Assembly (NCBI GenBank): GCA_963781065.1
Contig: CAWAET010000002.1
Coordinates: 124,001-188,000 of the forward strand
Direction: 5' to 3'
From: CALZJC01 sp963781065
GTDB taxonomy: Bacteria; Acidobacteriota; Thermoanaerobaculia; Multivoradales; JAHEKO01
Length of the DNA: 64,000 nt
A model generated the notes under the pieces. The model did not search any database and had not been told where the DNA came from. It saw nothing but the letters and a program-made list of their open reading frames with translations. The translations under genes and the position numbers were made by a program. Positions 39,093-48,504 of this stretch are shown here, piece after piece (the first letter of the stretch is position 1; each line of letters starts with the position of its first letter).

Positions 39093-42050
39093 CTACTCCA
39101 CCTGGAACCTCCAGGTGATCCGACCGACCTCGCGACCGCGGTAGAGCTGCCGGATCGCCAGGCTGTCGCCTGGCCGGGTGGCGTCGTCGACGTGGAAGGC
39201 GCAGTCGAACCGCGCCCCGGCGAGCAGCCGGAGCCGCCCGATCGCCACCCGCGGCTGCTTCGGGGGCACCAGCCGCACCTGCTCCGGCCTGCCGGTATTC
39301 TCCGGCGTCCGCCAGAGACGGCTACGACCGATCTGCGAGGCCAGCGCCGCCTGCGCGTCGAGCGCCAGGGTAGCCGGGGGCGCCAGGTTGCGGACGATCT
39401 CGAAGTCGAAGGTCCGCGCCCGGTCCGGAGTGCCGGTGATCAGGAAGGACAGCTCAGCCTTCCGGCCTGCCGGGACGCGGTGAACGTTGCAGAAGGCGAC
39501 ACCGGCATGCCAGTCGAGAAACGACAGATAGCGCCGCCAGTCGAAGTAGGGCCAGCGATGCGGCGGCACCGCCAGGCCCGGTGGGGTCCCCTCCTCGTCG
39601 CGCCGATCCTGCACCGTGGCGACAAAGCCGCAACGCCCCTCAGCGGGCGCCTCGAGGGCGAATGCTCCGGACCAGACCGGAGATTCGGCCACCGCCACGG
39701 CGCCGCCGCCGGGCGCGGCCGGTAGCTCGCTCCACAGGTCGGGTGTCAGCAGGGTCGCGACCGGGCACCCGTAGAGCTTGACGTCCGCCTGCTCGGCTCG
39801 CTGCAGGCCGCGGTTGTGGAGCCGCACGTGGACCGAGTAGGCCGCTCCGGGCGTCATCGGCGCCAGTTCGGCGGCACCCTCCTGCAGCGGGTCCGTCGGG
39901 CTCTCGCCGACGGCCAGCGCCACGATGTCGGGGCTGCAACAGGTCCGCCGCGCCACCGGCACGGCGCCCTCGTCTTCCAGGCAGTCGCGGATGCCGAGAT
40001 CCGACACCAGGCCCAACCCCTGGCGCAGGACGCGCCGGAGGTCGGGCATGACGCCGATCCGGCCGCGCACCCCGCGGCCCTGGCGGGTGCCGTATGTCGG
40101 ATCGGCGAGCAGCCGCCGCATCTCCGATGGCGAGAGCCGGGTCCCGGCCAGCCGCTCGCGCACTCCCTGGACCAGCAGGGCGGCGCCGGCGATGATCGGC
40201 GCCGCGCCGCTGGTGCCGCCGAAATAGGCCGTGTAGGCCCGTCTCGCGGCCACCTCCTCGGCCACCTCCGGATCTTCCAGATAGCCGTTCATGTCGCCGT
40301 AACCGGCGGTGGCCACGCGGTCGCCGTGGGCAAAACAGTCGATGCGTGAGCCATGGTTCGAGCCCACCCCCACCCGGCCCGACAGGCGATCGTGGGGCCG
40401 CGCCGAGCGCGCCGCGGCGACCATCAGGGCGCCCGATTCGCGGAAGTGCGGATGGCGGCGGTTCAGCACCCGCTCACCGCGCTCGTCGACATAGCGGTCG
40501 AGATCGGCGTTGCCGTTGCCCGCCGCCTCGATGACGATGATGCCATTGGCCACCGCCAGCCGGATGGCGTCACGGTCGGCCGGGTCGACCTCGGTGGGCA
40601 GGTAGCTGCGCTGCACCTCGAGCAGCAGCACGTCGCCAGGGTCCAGCCGATCGATGGCGTGGCGGATGCCGTTGGCCACGTTGCCGGAGGTCTGCTGGCC
40701 CTGGTCCCAGTGGGAGACCAGCTGTAGCCGATGGGTGCCCTTGCTGATGCCGCGCACGCCCTTGTCGTTGCCCCGCGTGGCGAGCAGCTCGGCCAGAACC
40801 GCCGTGCCGTGATGTCCCCGGTAGTCGCCGAAGTCGTGCCGGTTGTCACCGAAGACAAGAGCCGTGCCGAGGTCGACGTTCAGATCCTCGTGCGCCAGCC
40901 GGCCCGCCCCGTCCTCGAGCCAGCCCTGTTCGAGGTCCATGAAGCCGACGTCGAGCGCGCCGTCGGGCGTGTAGCGCCAGGCCCAACGGACGCCGAGCCC
41001 GGCTGGAGCCCGGTCCAGGTGTTCCTGCACCCCGAGGTAGGTGTCGTCCGGCGAGGGGTCGGTGGCGGCGAGCTCGCGATAGGCGAGATCGACCTCGGGC
41101 AGTTCGTTGAGCTGGCGGACGAATCGCCGGGCCACCTGACGATAGGAGGGCTCCCAGCCGTTGACGCGACGTTCGCCCGGCGCCGCCTCGATCTCGACGT
41201 GCAGGAAGCGCGCATCGATCCGCCAGTACGAGGACAGCGGGTTGAGGGGCGGCAGCGTGGACCGCGCCGCCCGCCGCTCGAGCTCGTAGGTCGTGGGCCT
41301 GGGCTTGGGCCGCTCCTCTCGAGCTCCCTTTCGCCTGCCCTTTCTGCGCTCCCTTGGCTGGTCCTCGTCCCGCGCGCACTCTCTGCCGCGGTCCTCTGGC
41401 GGGTCCTCGTCCGGCGCGCGCTCTCTGCCGCGGTCCACCACGTCCACCAGCCGGCCGGTCATGTCGGCCGAGATCCCGTGCCGCCGCAACACCCGCCGCA
41501 GCCCGACGAGCTCCAGCCGCCTGGCCGCCTCGCGCAGATCGTCCACCTCGTCCGCCAGGCTCAGGTCCAGCTCGGGCGACAGACGGACGACAATCCTACC
41601 GCTGTGCTGGATCGGGAAGCTTCTGCTCCGGCGGCGCGGCGAACACCGCTGACGACTCGCCCCCTGCCGCCGTCCGGCAAGGCGCCCACACAGCCGCCGC
41701 AGAAGTCGCTGGGTTCCTGGATCGTCAAGATCGCCAATACCCAGCGGCCGGGGGTCGTCGGGATCACCGATGTCAATCGGCCGCGGGTCGTCGGGATCAC
41801 CGATGTCAATCGGCCGCGGGTCATCGGGATCGCCGATGTCGATCGGCCGCGGGTCGTCGGGATCACCGATGTCGATCGGCCGCGGGTCGTCGGGATCGCC
41901 GATGTCAATCGGCCGCGGGTCGTCGGGATCGCCGATGTCAATCGGCCGTGGGTCGTCGGGATCGCCGATGTCAATCGGCCGTGGGTCGTCGGGATCGCCG
42001 ATGTCAATCGGCCGTGGGTCGGACAGGAAGAACGGTCCTTCTCGAGTCAT
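39093..42050 (-). CDS. Subtilisin-like (S8) peptidase with N-terminal 11-residue repeat array
   Basis: This 985-residue protein begins with nine repeats of DPRPIDIGDPD (residues 11-109, the ninth degenerate). A helical, highly charged segment follows (for example ERRKGRRKGAREERPKPRP). The S8 catalytic domain spans about 360-650, with Asp372 (DVGFMDLEQGW), His414 (GHHGTAVLAEL), the oxyanion Asn in IEAAGNGNADLD and Ser614 (GGTSGAAPIIAG). The C-terminal 300 residues look like beta-sandwich modules. No signal peptide is visible. The ATG overlaps the stop of the upstream CHAT gene (ATGA), so the two are made together. All catalytic residues are present, so activity is expected. Confidence 0.85.
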   Translation of the reverse strand: MTREGPFFLSDPRPIDIGDPDDPRPIDIGDPDDPRPIDIGDPDDPRPIDIGDPDDPRPIDIGDPDDPRPIDIGDPDDPRPIDIGDPDDPRPIDIGDPDDPRPLGIGDLDDPGTQRLLRRLCGRLAGRRQGASRQRCSPRRRSRSFPIQHSGRIVVRLSPELDLSLADEVDDLREAARRLELVGLRRVLRRHGISADMTGRLVDVVDRGRERAPDEDPPEDRGRECARDEDQPRERRKGRRKGAREERPKPRPTTYELERRAARSTLPPLNPLSSYWRIDARFLHVEIEAAPGERRVNGWEPSYRQVARRFVRQLNELPEVDLAYRELAATDPSPDDTYLGVQEHLDRAPAGLGVRWAWRYTPDGALDVGFMDLEQGWLEDGAGRLAHEDLNVDLGTALVFGDNRHDFGDYRGHHGTAVLAELLATRGNDKGVRGISKGTHRLQLVSHWDQGQQTSGNVANGIRHAIDRLDPGDVLLLEVQRSYLPTEVDPADRDAIRLAVANGIIVIEAAGNGNADLDRYVDERGERVLNRRHPHFRESGALMVAAARSARPHDRLSGRVGVGSNHGSRIDCFAHGDRVATAGYGDMNGYLEDPEVAEEVAARRAYTAYFGGTSGAAPIIAGAALLVQGVRERLAGTRLSPSEMRRLLADPTYGTRQGRGVRGRIGVMPDLRRVLRQGLGLVSDLGIRDCLEDEGAVPVARRTCCSPDIVALAVGESPTDPLQEGAAELAPMTPGAAYSVHVRLHNRGLQRAEQADVKLYGCPVATLLTPDLWSELPAAPGGGAVAVAESPVWSGAFALEAPAEGRCGFVATVQDRRDEEGTPPGLAVPPHRWPYFDWRRYLSFLDWHAGVAFCNVHRVPAGRKAELSFLITGTPDRARTFDFEIVRNLAPPATLALDAQAALASQIGRSRLWRTPENTGRPEQVRLVPPKQPRVAIGRLRLLAGARFDCAFHVDDATRPGDSLAIRQLYRGREVGRITWRFQVE
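41724..42020 (-). repeat. 33-bp in-frame tandem repeat, eight exact and one degenerate protein unit
   Basis: Eight consecutive 33-bp units encode the identical 11-residue DPRPIDIGDPD; a ninth reads DPRPLGIGDLD. At the DNA level the units differ only at a few silent positions (for example CCGCGG against CCGTGG), indicating recent expansion or homogenisation with selection on the protein. It is coding and has no spacers. Confidence 0.95.
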
Positions 42051-45000
42051 CTGCCTCTCCCTCTTGCGTTGGGTGGATGCGAAACCGGCCTCACCTCGGA
42101 GGCTCGCGTGGCTTCCACGGGCTCTTGGATAGACGCGGCTGGGCGCCACTCACCCTGGATTATGAAACCGGACCAGAAGTACGGGTGCGGGCGACTCGCT
42201 CGCAGAGTCAGCTGTGCCTTGCGGAGTGCCGCCGCTGGCGCGAGTCCTTCGACGAGCAAACCGCGATAGAAGAGCTTCATCAGATCTGCCGTGGCACGGT
42301 CGCGCACCTTCCAGAGGCTGACGATCACCCGCGGCGAGCCGGCGTACATGAAGCCGCGGGGCAAACCGACCAACCCCTCGCCCCGCACTTGCTTGCCGAG
42401 CGCGGTCTCGCACGCGCTCAGTACCACCAGGTCAGCCTGCAGCTCGAGGTTGTAGACCTCGTGCGCCCTGAGGAGCCCGTCGACCGGCTCGCCCCGACGA
42501 TCCACCTGCGACAGGACGATGCCGGAGAGGGCCGGCTGCTCGGCGTTCAACACGGCATGGGTCGCGAAATGAACGATCCGATAGCCCGCGAGCCGGCCCG
42601 AAACAACGTTCTGCTTGGTCGCGTCGAAGTCGAGCGCTCGGAAGGCCCCCTCCGACGGCACCAGGCTGAGGATCGCCTCGGCTTCCGCTCGTGACTGCGG
42701 CAGCCGCGGCCAGGGGCCGGAGTCGATCTGCCCGTCTCTCGCCGGCGAAACGGCCGGAGCCCTGACCAGGCTCTGCGACCCGCGGCTTTCCCCGACGACC
42801 CTGCTGTCGTCGGGACCGAACACCGGATCCGCCAGAATGGCGATCGTCCCTCTGGGCCTCTGCCGGCCGTCGTCTCGTCGGAGCGCCGCGAGCGTCGAGG
42901 CGGAGGGAAGGTGGACGATCTCGTGGCTGACGACGAGCGGCTCGGCGGTCAGGCAGCGGTCCAGGGAAGACGGCTCCGGCAAGGCCCCGAACGGCAGGTA
43001 CTCCAGGGCGCCGTCGGCGACGATGAGCAGCCGCTTGCTCCCCAGCCGGCTCGCCGCCGGCTGCAGGAGCTGGCGGCTCAACTCGCACAGCAGGGCCGTG
43101 GCGCGCCCTTCGCTCTGCCGCCGAGGGCCTTCCTGTAGCAGCTCGCGGATCGCCCGCACTTTGCTCTCGATCTCCAAGGCCGGCGCCAGCTCGAAGGCGG
43201 CCAACTCCTCGGTGGAGAGAAGCCACAAGTAGCTCCGCTCGCGAGCCAGCCGATACTCGAGCAGCACGGTGTCAGCGTCCAGCAGGCTGTCCTGGATCTC
43301 TCCCACGGTCAGCGGCGGCGGTTGGGTCAGGGCGGCATAGCGAGGACTCTGGCGTCGGATCGCGGCCCGGACCGCATCAAGCCGTTCCAAGGCAACTCCG
43401 ACCGCCTCTGCCGCGGCCGCTCTCTGCGTCTCGCCAGCCGCCTCATCCTCCATCACCTCGACGCTACGGTTGAGCACCCGCTGCATGGACCGCTCCTGCT
43501 CGAGAAGCTGCGGCGCAGCGCTGTCCCGGATCTCGGCCCCGGCCTCGCTGAGCAGGTCCAGCAGTGATCGCGCCCGCGCGCGCTCGTTCACCTGCAACGC
43601 GAGCGCGGCGTGCCCGGCCAGGGGGTCGGTCCGGTCAAGCTCCATCAACAGGTCGATGTAGAAGTCGAAGTACTGCTGCACGGCGGCAAAGAAGGAAACA
43701 CGCAGCTCCTCGCTGAACGGCTTCAGCCGCAACCCCTCGATGATCTCGAGAGCCCGTCTGCCCGCCGCGAGCGCCGGTTGCAGTTCGCCCCGCTGACGCT
43801 CTGCGGTCGCCACCCCCAGGAGCGCTCGCGCCTTGCCGAGGGGGTCCCCGATCACGTTGTAGATCTCCAGGGCCGCGCGGTAGTAGTCGAGAGCTTCCTG
43901 GCCCCGGCCGAGCCGACTGTGAAGATCGCCGAGGTTGGTGAGCAGAGCGGCCTTCGACCTCGGACTGTCGACGGACTCGAGCAGTTCGAGAGCCTCCAGG
44001 AAGCTCGAGCGTGCCTGCTCGACGTCACCGCTGGCGAGCAGAACCGAGCCGATCTCCCGCAAGGCGACGGCCTCGCCCCTCCGGTCCTTCCGCTGGCGGC
44101 GGAGAGCCAGGGCATCGCGCAGAGTGTGGAGGGCGAGCTCGGTGTCGCCGGACTCGAAGGCCAGCTGGCCAATCTGGCTCAAAGAGGAAGCCTGCCAGCT
44201 CTCCTCACCCAGCACCGCGAACTCGCGCTCGGCCATTCGCAGCTGCTCGAGGGCCGCTTCTCGCCGGCCCTGCTGGCGGTAGAGCGTGCCGAGATTGTGC
44301 AGCTGGAAAGCCCGGTAGCGACGATCCTCTGGCCGATCGAGCCGCGCCAGAGACCCCTCGAAGCTGTCCAACGCCTTCTGCGTCTCTCCCTGGATCTTGT
44401 AGATGTTGGCCAGCGCTCCGAGCGAGATCCCCTCGCCGCGACGATCGCCCAACTCCCGATTCAGCGCCAGCACTCGGGTGTTGTAGCCGATCGCCCGCTC
44501 CATCTCTCCCAGCTCGAAGCAGTCCGTCGCCAGATGGCCCAAGCTGACCGCGAGGAACCTCGGCGCGGCTTGGCGCTCGAAGGCCGCCACCGCCTGCTCG
44601 TGGAAACTGGCCGCCCTGGCCCAGTCGCCGAGATGGCGATACGTGCTGCCGATCCGGTCCAGGCTCTCCGCCTGCCAGAACTCGTCCCCGGCACGGCGCC
44701 ACCGTTCCAGCGAGTCCTGGAACGGGATCAGGGCCTCGCGGTATCTCCCGTCCCAGTACAGCTGCTCGCCCTCGTGGAACTTCCGCGCCGCCTGCGCTCT
44801 GAGCTGCTCGCCAACGCCGGCTCGGCGCAGAGAGACCAGGGAGAGCACGTAGTCGCCACCGGCATCCTCGCTCTCCCACGCCTGCAACCGAAGCCGATGG
44901 GTACCGCTTTGCACGGCGACCCCGAGCATGGGCTCGACGCCGAGATCGGCGATTGGCAGGTCCATCTCGAGTAACAGGCCGTCGTCCGGCCCGAACAGGC

Positions 45001-45301
45001 TCAGGCCGACGTCGATGCCCCTCTGTTCCACCTCGAGGTCGAAGTAGTCGCCGGCTTCGAGAACCAGTAGATAGTCGTGGACCTCGCCCGGCAAGACGCG
45101 GCCTTCGATCGGCTCACCAAGCGAGAGCCGCGGCAGCCCTTCGTTCCCGGCGCTCTCCGGCGTCGACACAGCGATGGCCTCCGCCTTGGCGCCTGCCGGC
45201 TCAACGCTCTCCTCCCGCGCCGCGGGGCAGGCGCCCAGCACCAGGGCGCCCGCAAGCGCCGCCGCCCGCCACCGTCGCGCGACGCAACTCCGGCTCAGCA
45301 T
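42047..45301 (-). CDS. TPR-CHAT lipoprotein (caspase-like protease)
   Basis: The 1084-residue protein has a lipoprotein signal with lipobox LVLGAC (Cys25). A PPC-like beta domain follows (about 55-150, LGEPIEGRVLPGEVHDYLLV). About nine tetratricopeptide repeats cover roughly residues 165-530. The C-terminal CHAT domain has the caspase-like dyad His915 (VHFATHAVLN) and Cys964 (VVLSACETALG), and ends with GLPRGFMYAGSPRVIVSLWK. ATG 45301 is preferred over GTG 45313, because GGAGA lies just before the ATG. CHAT proteases cut specific partner proteins, and TPRs recognise them. The gene is translationally coupled to the downstream S8 peptidase, the obvious candidate partner. Confidence 0.87.
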   Translation of the reverse strand: MLSRSCVARRWRAAALAGALVLGACPAAREESVEPAGAKAEAIAVSTPESAGNEGLPRLSLGEPIEGRVLPGEVHDYLLVLEAGDYFDLEVEQRGIDVGLSLFGPDDGLLLEMDLPIADLGVEPMLGVAVQSGTHRLRLQAWESEDAGGDYVLSLVSLRRAGVGEQLRAQAARKFHEGEQLYWDGRYREALIPFQDSLERWRRAGDEFWQAESLDRIGSTYRHLGDWARAASFHEQAVAAFERQAAPRFLAVSLGHLATDCFELGEMERAIGYNTRVLALNRELGDRRGEGISLGALANIYKIQGETQKALDSFEGSLARLDRPEDRRYRAFQLHNLGTLYRQQGRREAALEQLRMAEREFAVLGEESWQASSLSQIGQLAFESGDTELALHTLRDALALRRQRKDRRGEAVALREIGSVLLASGDVEQARSSFLEALELLESVDSPRSKAALLTNLGDLHSRLGRGQEALDYYRAALEIYNVIGDPLGKARALLGVATAERQRGELQPALAAGRRALEIIEGLRLKPFSEELRVSFFAAVQQYFDFYIDLLMELDRTDPLAGHAALALQVNERARARSLLDLLSEAGAEIRDSAAPQLLEQERSMQRVLNRSVEVMEDEAAGETQRAAAAEAVGVALERLDAVRAAIRRQSPRYAALTQPPPLTVGEIQDSLLDADTVLLEYRLARERSYLWLLSTEELAAFELAPALEIESKVRAIRELLQEGPRRQSEGRATALLCELSRQLLQPAASRLGSKRLLIVADGALEYLPFGALPEPSSLDRCLTAEPLVVSHEIVHLPSASTLAALRRDDGRQRPRGTIAILADPVFGPDDSRVVGESRGSQSLVRAPAVSPARDGQIDSGPWPRLPQSRAEAEAILSLVPSEGAFRALDFDATKQNVVSGRLAGYRIVHFATHAVLNAEQPALSGIVLSQVDRRGEPVDGLLRAHEVYNLELQADLVVLSACETALGKQVRGEGLVGLPRGFMYAGSPRVIVSLWKVRDRATADLMKLFYRGLLVEGLAPAAALRKAQLTLRASRPHPYFWSGFIIQGEWRPAASIQEPVEATRASEVRPVSHPPNARGRGR

Positions 45302-45549
45302 TCGTCTCCACACTGCTCGCTCGAGCCCGAACCGCCGTCAGCGGCCGCTTCGATTCGTGGATCGGTCACCGAGTTCTCCTCGAGACATTGACGCGGACTG
45401 AAATCGGAACCTTAAAGCCAGTCTCTCACAAGCACTGGCGACAGGCAGAGCGGTCAGCGCGATCTCCGAGCCTCACCGTACTCCTGAAGCCTGGCCCTCT
45501 TCGATGAAGAGGCCACGGTAGGCCGAGCCGCACCAGGCCTCGCCCCCTC

Positions 45550-45571
45550 CCGGCTCCCGGCGGGGAGCCGG
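45550..45571 (-). terminator. Strong hairpin downstream of the MutS-like gene
   Basis: A perfect 9-bp stem, CCGGCTCCC and GGGAGCCGG, with a 4-nt loop, lies 14 bp after the stop of the reverse-strand MutS-like gene. No T tract follows. The rest of the 283-bp gap (45302-45584) shows only a short AT-richer stretch near 45395-45430 that may hold the CHAT promoter. Confidence 0.4.
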
Positions 45572-45584
45572 CGCCCCCTCCTCC

Positions 45585-47396
45585 CTACTCCTCCGCCACC
45601 GGCAGCCCGAGCGAGCGCATCAGGGCCAGGGCATTGCCGCGGGTGACGGTACCGGGCCGCAGCCGGTAGTCGAAGGCCATGCGACCCTGCTCGAGGTGGT
45701 CCTCGAAGTGGACGTTGACCGCCGCCGGCGCCAGCTCGTCGGCGATCTCGGCCAGCGCCAGGTCGTGGGTGGTGACCAGGCCGATCGCCCCCGCATCCAG
45801 CAGCCCGCGGATCACCCCGGCGGCACCGAGCCGCCGGTCGTGCGAGTTGGTGCCGTGCAGGATCTCGTCGAGCAGGAACAGGGTCGGCCCGGCCGCCGCC
45901 AGCTCACCGATCTGACTGAGGCGCTGCAGCTCGGCGTAGAACCGCGAGACCCCCTCGAGCAGCGAGTCGTGCAGCTGGATGCTGGCACCCACCTGCAGCG
46001 GGGTCAGCCGCAACCGGCTCGCCGGCACCGGTGCACCGGCGAGCGCGAGGACCGCCGCGACGCCCACCGTGCGCAGCAGCGTGCTCTTGCCCGACATGTT
46101 GGACCCGCTGACGAGCAGGAGCCGCGGCCCATCACCGGTCGCGGAGCCGCCCAGAACGACGGTGTTGGCCACCCTCGCCCCGACCGGCAGCAACGGATGG
46201 GCGAGGTCGCCACCCTCGAGCCGCGGCGGCCCGTCAAGGATCTCCGGCAAGACGTACTCCGGGTTCTCGTAGGCAAACGTCGCCAACGAACTGAGCGCCT
46301 CGAACTCGCCGATCGCCCGCAGCCAGCCGCCCACGGCCGCGCCGTGCCGCGCCCGCCAGCGCTCGGCGGCGAAGGCGAATTGGGTGCCCAGGAGCAGCAG
46401 CGCCGCGATCGGCTGGAAGAAGAGGTTGCCCCGCGAGTCGTTCCACTCGATCAACCGGGCCAGCTCGAGGAGCCGCGCGCTCGGCCGTTGCCGGGCGTCG
46501 GCGGACCGGCGCTGCAGGTCGCGCAGCCGGGCGCTAGTAAAGCTCTGCGATTCGAGCCGGCTCAGCAGCCCCGCCAGGAAGCGCAGCTCTCCAGCCGGCG
46601 CGGCGAGGCCGGCCAGCACTTCCTTGACGCGCGCCCTCACCGCCAGCGCCAGCAGCCCGGCGACGGCGAGCCCCGGCAGAACGAAGCGGCCGGGGAGCGG
46701 CCCCGACAGCCAGGCGGCGAGCGCGGCTAGATTGATCGCTCCGAGCACGGCCGCGACGACCGGCCCGGCCGCCCCGCTGAGCCGCGCTGGCGCGCGGCCC
46801 CACCTATCGAGATCCTCGCCCCGGACCTCGGGCGACAGGTCGGCCGCCAGGATCGTCAGCTCCTCGCGCAGATCGAGCCGCTCACGAAGCTCGGTGGCGG
46901 CCTGCTGACGGCCTGCGATCCGCTGCGGCGTGGCGGGAGCCGACAACCACGCGGCCAGCGTCTGCCGCCCGGGAAGACTGTGCGCCGTGCAGAGCAGCGC
47001 ATAGACCGAGCCGCGGCCGAACAGATCGAGATCCTCGGCATAGGGATGCTCCTCATCGCGGTACTCGGCGCCCTCGTCGAGCGGATCGGACCAATCTCCG
47101 GCCAGCCGGGCCAGGCCCCGCCGGTAGAAGGCGGCGGCCAGCCTTCGCCGGGCCAGCGCCGAGACGACCGGACCGTGCGCCGCCACCAGGGCGACGAACG
47201 CAGCCACCGGCAGGGCGAGCCAGGCCGGGTGCCATGTGCCATTGACCAGCACCGGCCACACCATGGCGGCGGCGACCAGGAAGACCGCCACGCGAGCGTT
47301 GCCCAGCCGCCGGTCCAACCGGTCCAGCCGGGCGATCTCGGCCTCGCGTTGCCCGAGCCGGCGCGGGTACTCCTCCTGGGCGGCGGCTTGCGGCAC
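45585..47396 (-). CDS. Membrane-anchored MutS-family ATPase
   Basis: This 603-residue protein belongs to the short MutS-like family that has membrane helices and no mismatch-recognition domain. Hydrophobic segments occur near 36-75 (VAVFLVAAAMVWPVLV), 215-255 and 330-345. The C-terminal MutS ATPase has Walker A SGSNMSGKSTLL (about residue 430), the Walker B and signature TLFLLDEILHGTNSHDRR, and VTTHDLALAEIAD. The role of these proteins is unknown; a link to DNA repair is not shown. The GTG start at 47396 is 11 nt after a TAGAGT hexamer. It is not obviously in an operon. Confidence 0.85.
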   Translation of the reverse strand: MPQAAAQEEYPRRLGQREAEIARLDRLDRRLGNARVAVFLVAAAMVWPVLVNGTWHPAWLALPVAAFVALVAAHGPVVSALARRRLAAAFYRRGLARLAGDWSDPLDEGAEYRDEEHPYAEDLDLFGRGSVYALLCTAHSLPGRQTLAAWLSAPATPQRIAGRQQAATELRERLDLREELTILAADLSPEVRGEDLDRWGRAPARLSGAAGPVVAAVLGAINLAALAAWLSGPLPGRFVLPGLAVAGLLALAVRARVKEVLAGLAAPAGELRFLAGLLSRLESQSFTSARLRDLQRRSADARQRPSARLLELARLIEWNDSRGNLFFQPIAALLLLGTQFAFAAERWRARHGAAVGGWLRAIGEFEALSSLATFAYENPEYVLPEILDGPPRLEGGDLAHPLLPVGARVANTVVLGGSATGDGPRLLLVSGSNMSGKSTLLRTVGVAAVLALAGAPVPASRLRLTPLQVGASIQLHDSLLEGVSRFYAELQRLSQIGELAAAGPTLFLLDEILHGTNSHDRRLGAAGVIRGLLDAGAIGLVTTHDLALAEIADELAPAAVNVHFEDHLEQGRMAFDYRLRPGTVTRGNALALMRSLGLPVAEE

Positions 47397-47481
47397 GACT
47401 AGGTCGGACTCTACACCCCGATCGGCTGCAACAGCTTGCCTTTCCTAGGTCCGGCTGACCGGAAACTCGAGGGCGGCGCTC

Positions 47482-48399
47482 TTAGAAGGGCAGCGGCTCA
47501 CCGTCGCGGGCCGTCCGCTCGCGGAACAACTCTCGCAGTCGCCGCGTCAGCGGCCCGGCACCACCGTCGCCGATCCGTCGCCCGTCGATCTCCAGCACCG
47601 GCGACAGCTCGCCCATGGTGCCGGTGGTGAAGACCTCGTCGGCGGTCCACAGCTCGGCCGGGGTGATGCGCGCCTCGCGGGTGGGAATCTCGGCCTCGCG
47701 GGCGATCTCGAGCACCACCTTGCGGGTGATCCCCGGCAGACAGCCGTCGGCGATGGGGGTCGCCAGCTCGCCGTACTTGACCAGGAAGATGTTGGTGGCG
47801 TTGGTCTCGGCGACAAAGCCGCGCAGGTCGAGCATCACCGCGTCGTCGACGCCGGCGGCGTCGGCCTCGAGCTTGGCCAGGATGTTGTTGAGCAGGTTGT
47901 TGTGGTGGATCCTGGAATCGAGGCACTGCGGCGGGTTGCGACGGATCGAGGAGGTGATCAGCCGGATGCCGGCCGGGTCGTAGACCGGCGGCTTCCACTC
48001 CGCGAGGACGATCAGGCAGGTGCCCTTGCGGTTGAACCGCGGGCTCATGCCGGAGGTCGACTTGGGACCGCGGGTCAAGGTCAACCGGACGTGGGCGCCG
48101 TCGCGCATGCCGTTGGCCTCGAGGGTGGCGAACAGCGCCCGGCGCACCGCGGCCGGGTCCGGAAGCGGCTCGAACCGCAGCGCCCGGGCCGAGTCCAGCA
48201 GCCGCTCCAGGTGGTCGGCGAGCCGGAAGACCCTGCCGTCGTAGACCCGCAGCCCCTCCCACACCGCGTCACCGCCCTGGACCGAGCTGTCGAACACCGA
48301 GACCCGGGCCTCGGCGCGCGGCCACAGCCGGTCGCCGACCCAGACCTGGATCTCGGCGTTGCGCGGATCGGCAAGCTCCTGGGGCAGATAGTCGGCCAT
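47482..48399 (-). CDS. Class IV aminotransferase-like protein, Schiff-base lysine not evident
   Basis: The 305-residue protein has the fold type IV layout shared by branched-chain and D-amino acid aminotransferases and ADC lyase: SVFDSSVQGGDAVWEGLRVY, VRLTLTRGPKSTSG, LLNNILAKLEADAAG, VMLDLRGFVAETNATNIFLV and VFTTGTMGELSPV. Where relatives have the PLP lysine, this protein reads DSRIHHNNLLNN, so the lysine seems replaced by Arg (or His, depending on the alignment). Two ATGs are possible. I chose 48399 because a GATAAT -10 (48410-48415, reverse strand) overlaps the other one at 48411. Substrate unknown. Confidence 0.78.
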   Translation of the reverse strand: MADYLPQELADPRNAEIQVWVGDRLWPRAEARVSVFDSSVQGGDAVWEGLRVYDGRVFRLADHLERLLDSARALRFEPLPDPAAVRRALFATLEANGMRDGAHVRLTLTRGPKSTSGMSPRFNRKGTCLIVLAEWKPPVYDPAGIRLITSSIRRNPPQCLDSRIHHNNLLNNILAKLEADAAGVDDAVMLDLRGFVAETNATNIFLVKYGELATPIADGCLPGITRKVVLEIAREAEIPTREARITPAELWTADEVFTTGTMGELSPVLEIDGRRIGDGGAGPLTRRLRELFRERTARDGEPLPF

Positions 48400-48504
48400 G
48401 GGCTGAGGCATTATCCACCACGTTCGCCCGTGCCGGCAGGCCGCGGGGGTCGCCGCGCAGGGATCGCGGCCGACCCGGCCGCAAGCGGCGGCGAGAAGCT
48501 GGTC

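Noticed and set aside
41724..42020. 33-bp direct repeats that could suggest a CRISPR array
   Set aside because: The units are contiguous with no spacers, keep one reading frame and encode an identical peptide with silent changes, so they are coding repeats of the subtilase.
42047..45301. CHAT protein as part of a type III-E CRISPR (Craspase) system
   Set aside because: It is a lipoprotein with a PPC-like domain. There is no gRAMP, repeat array or other cas gene in the window.
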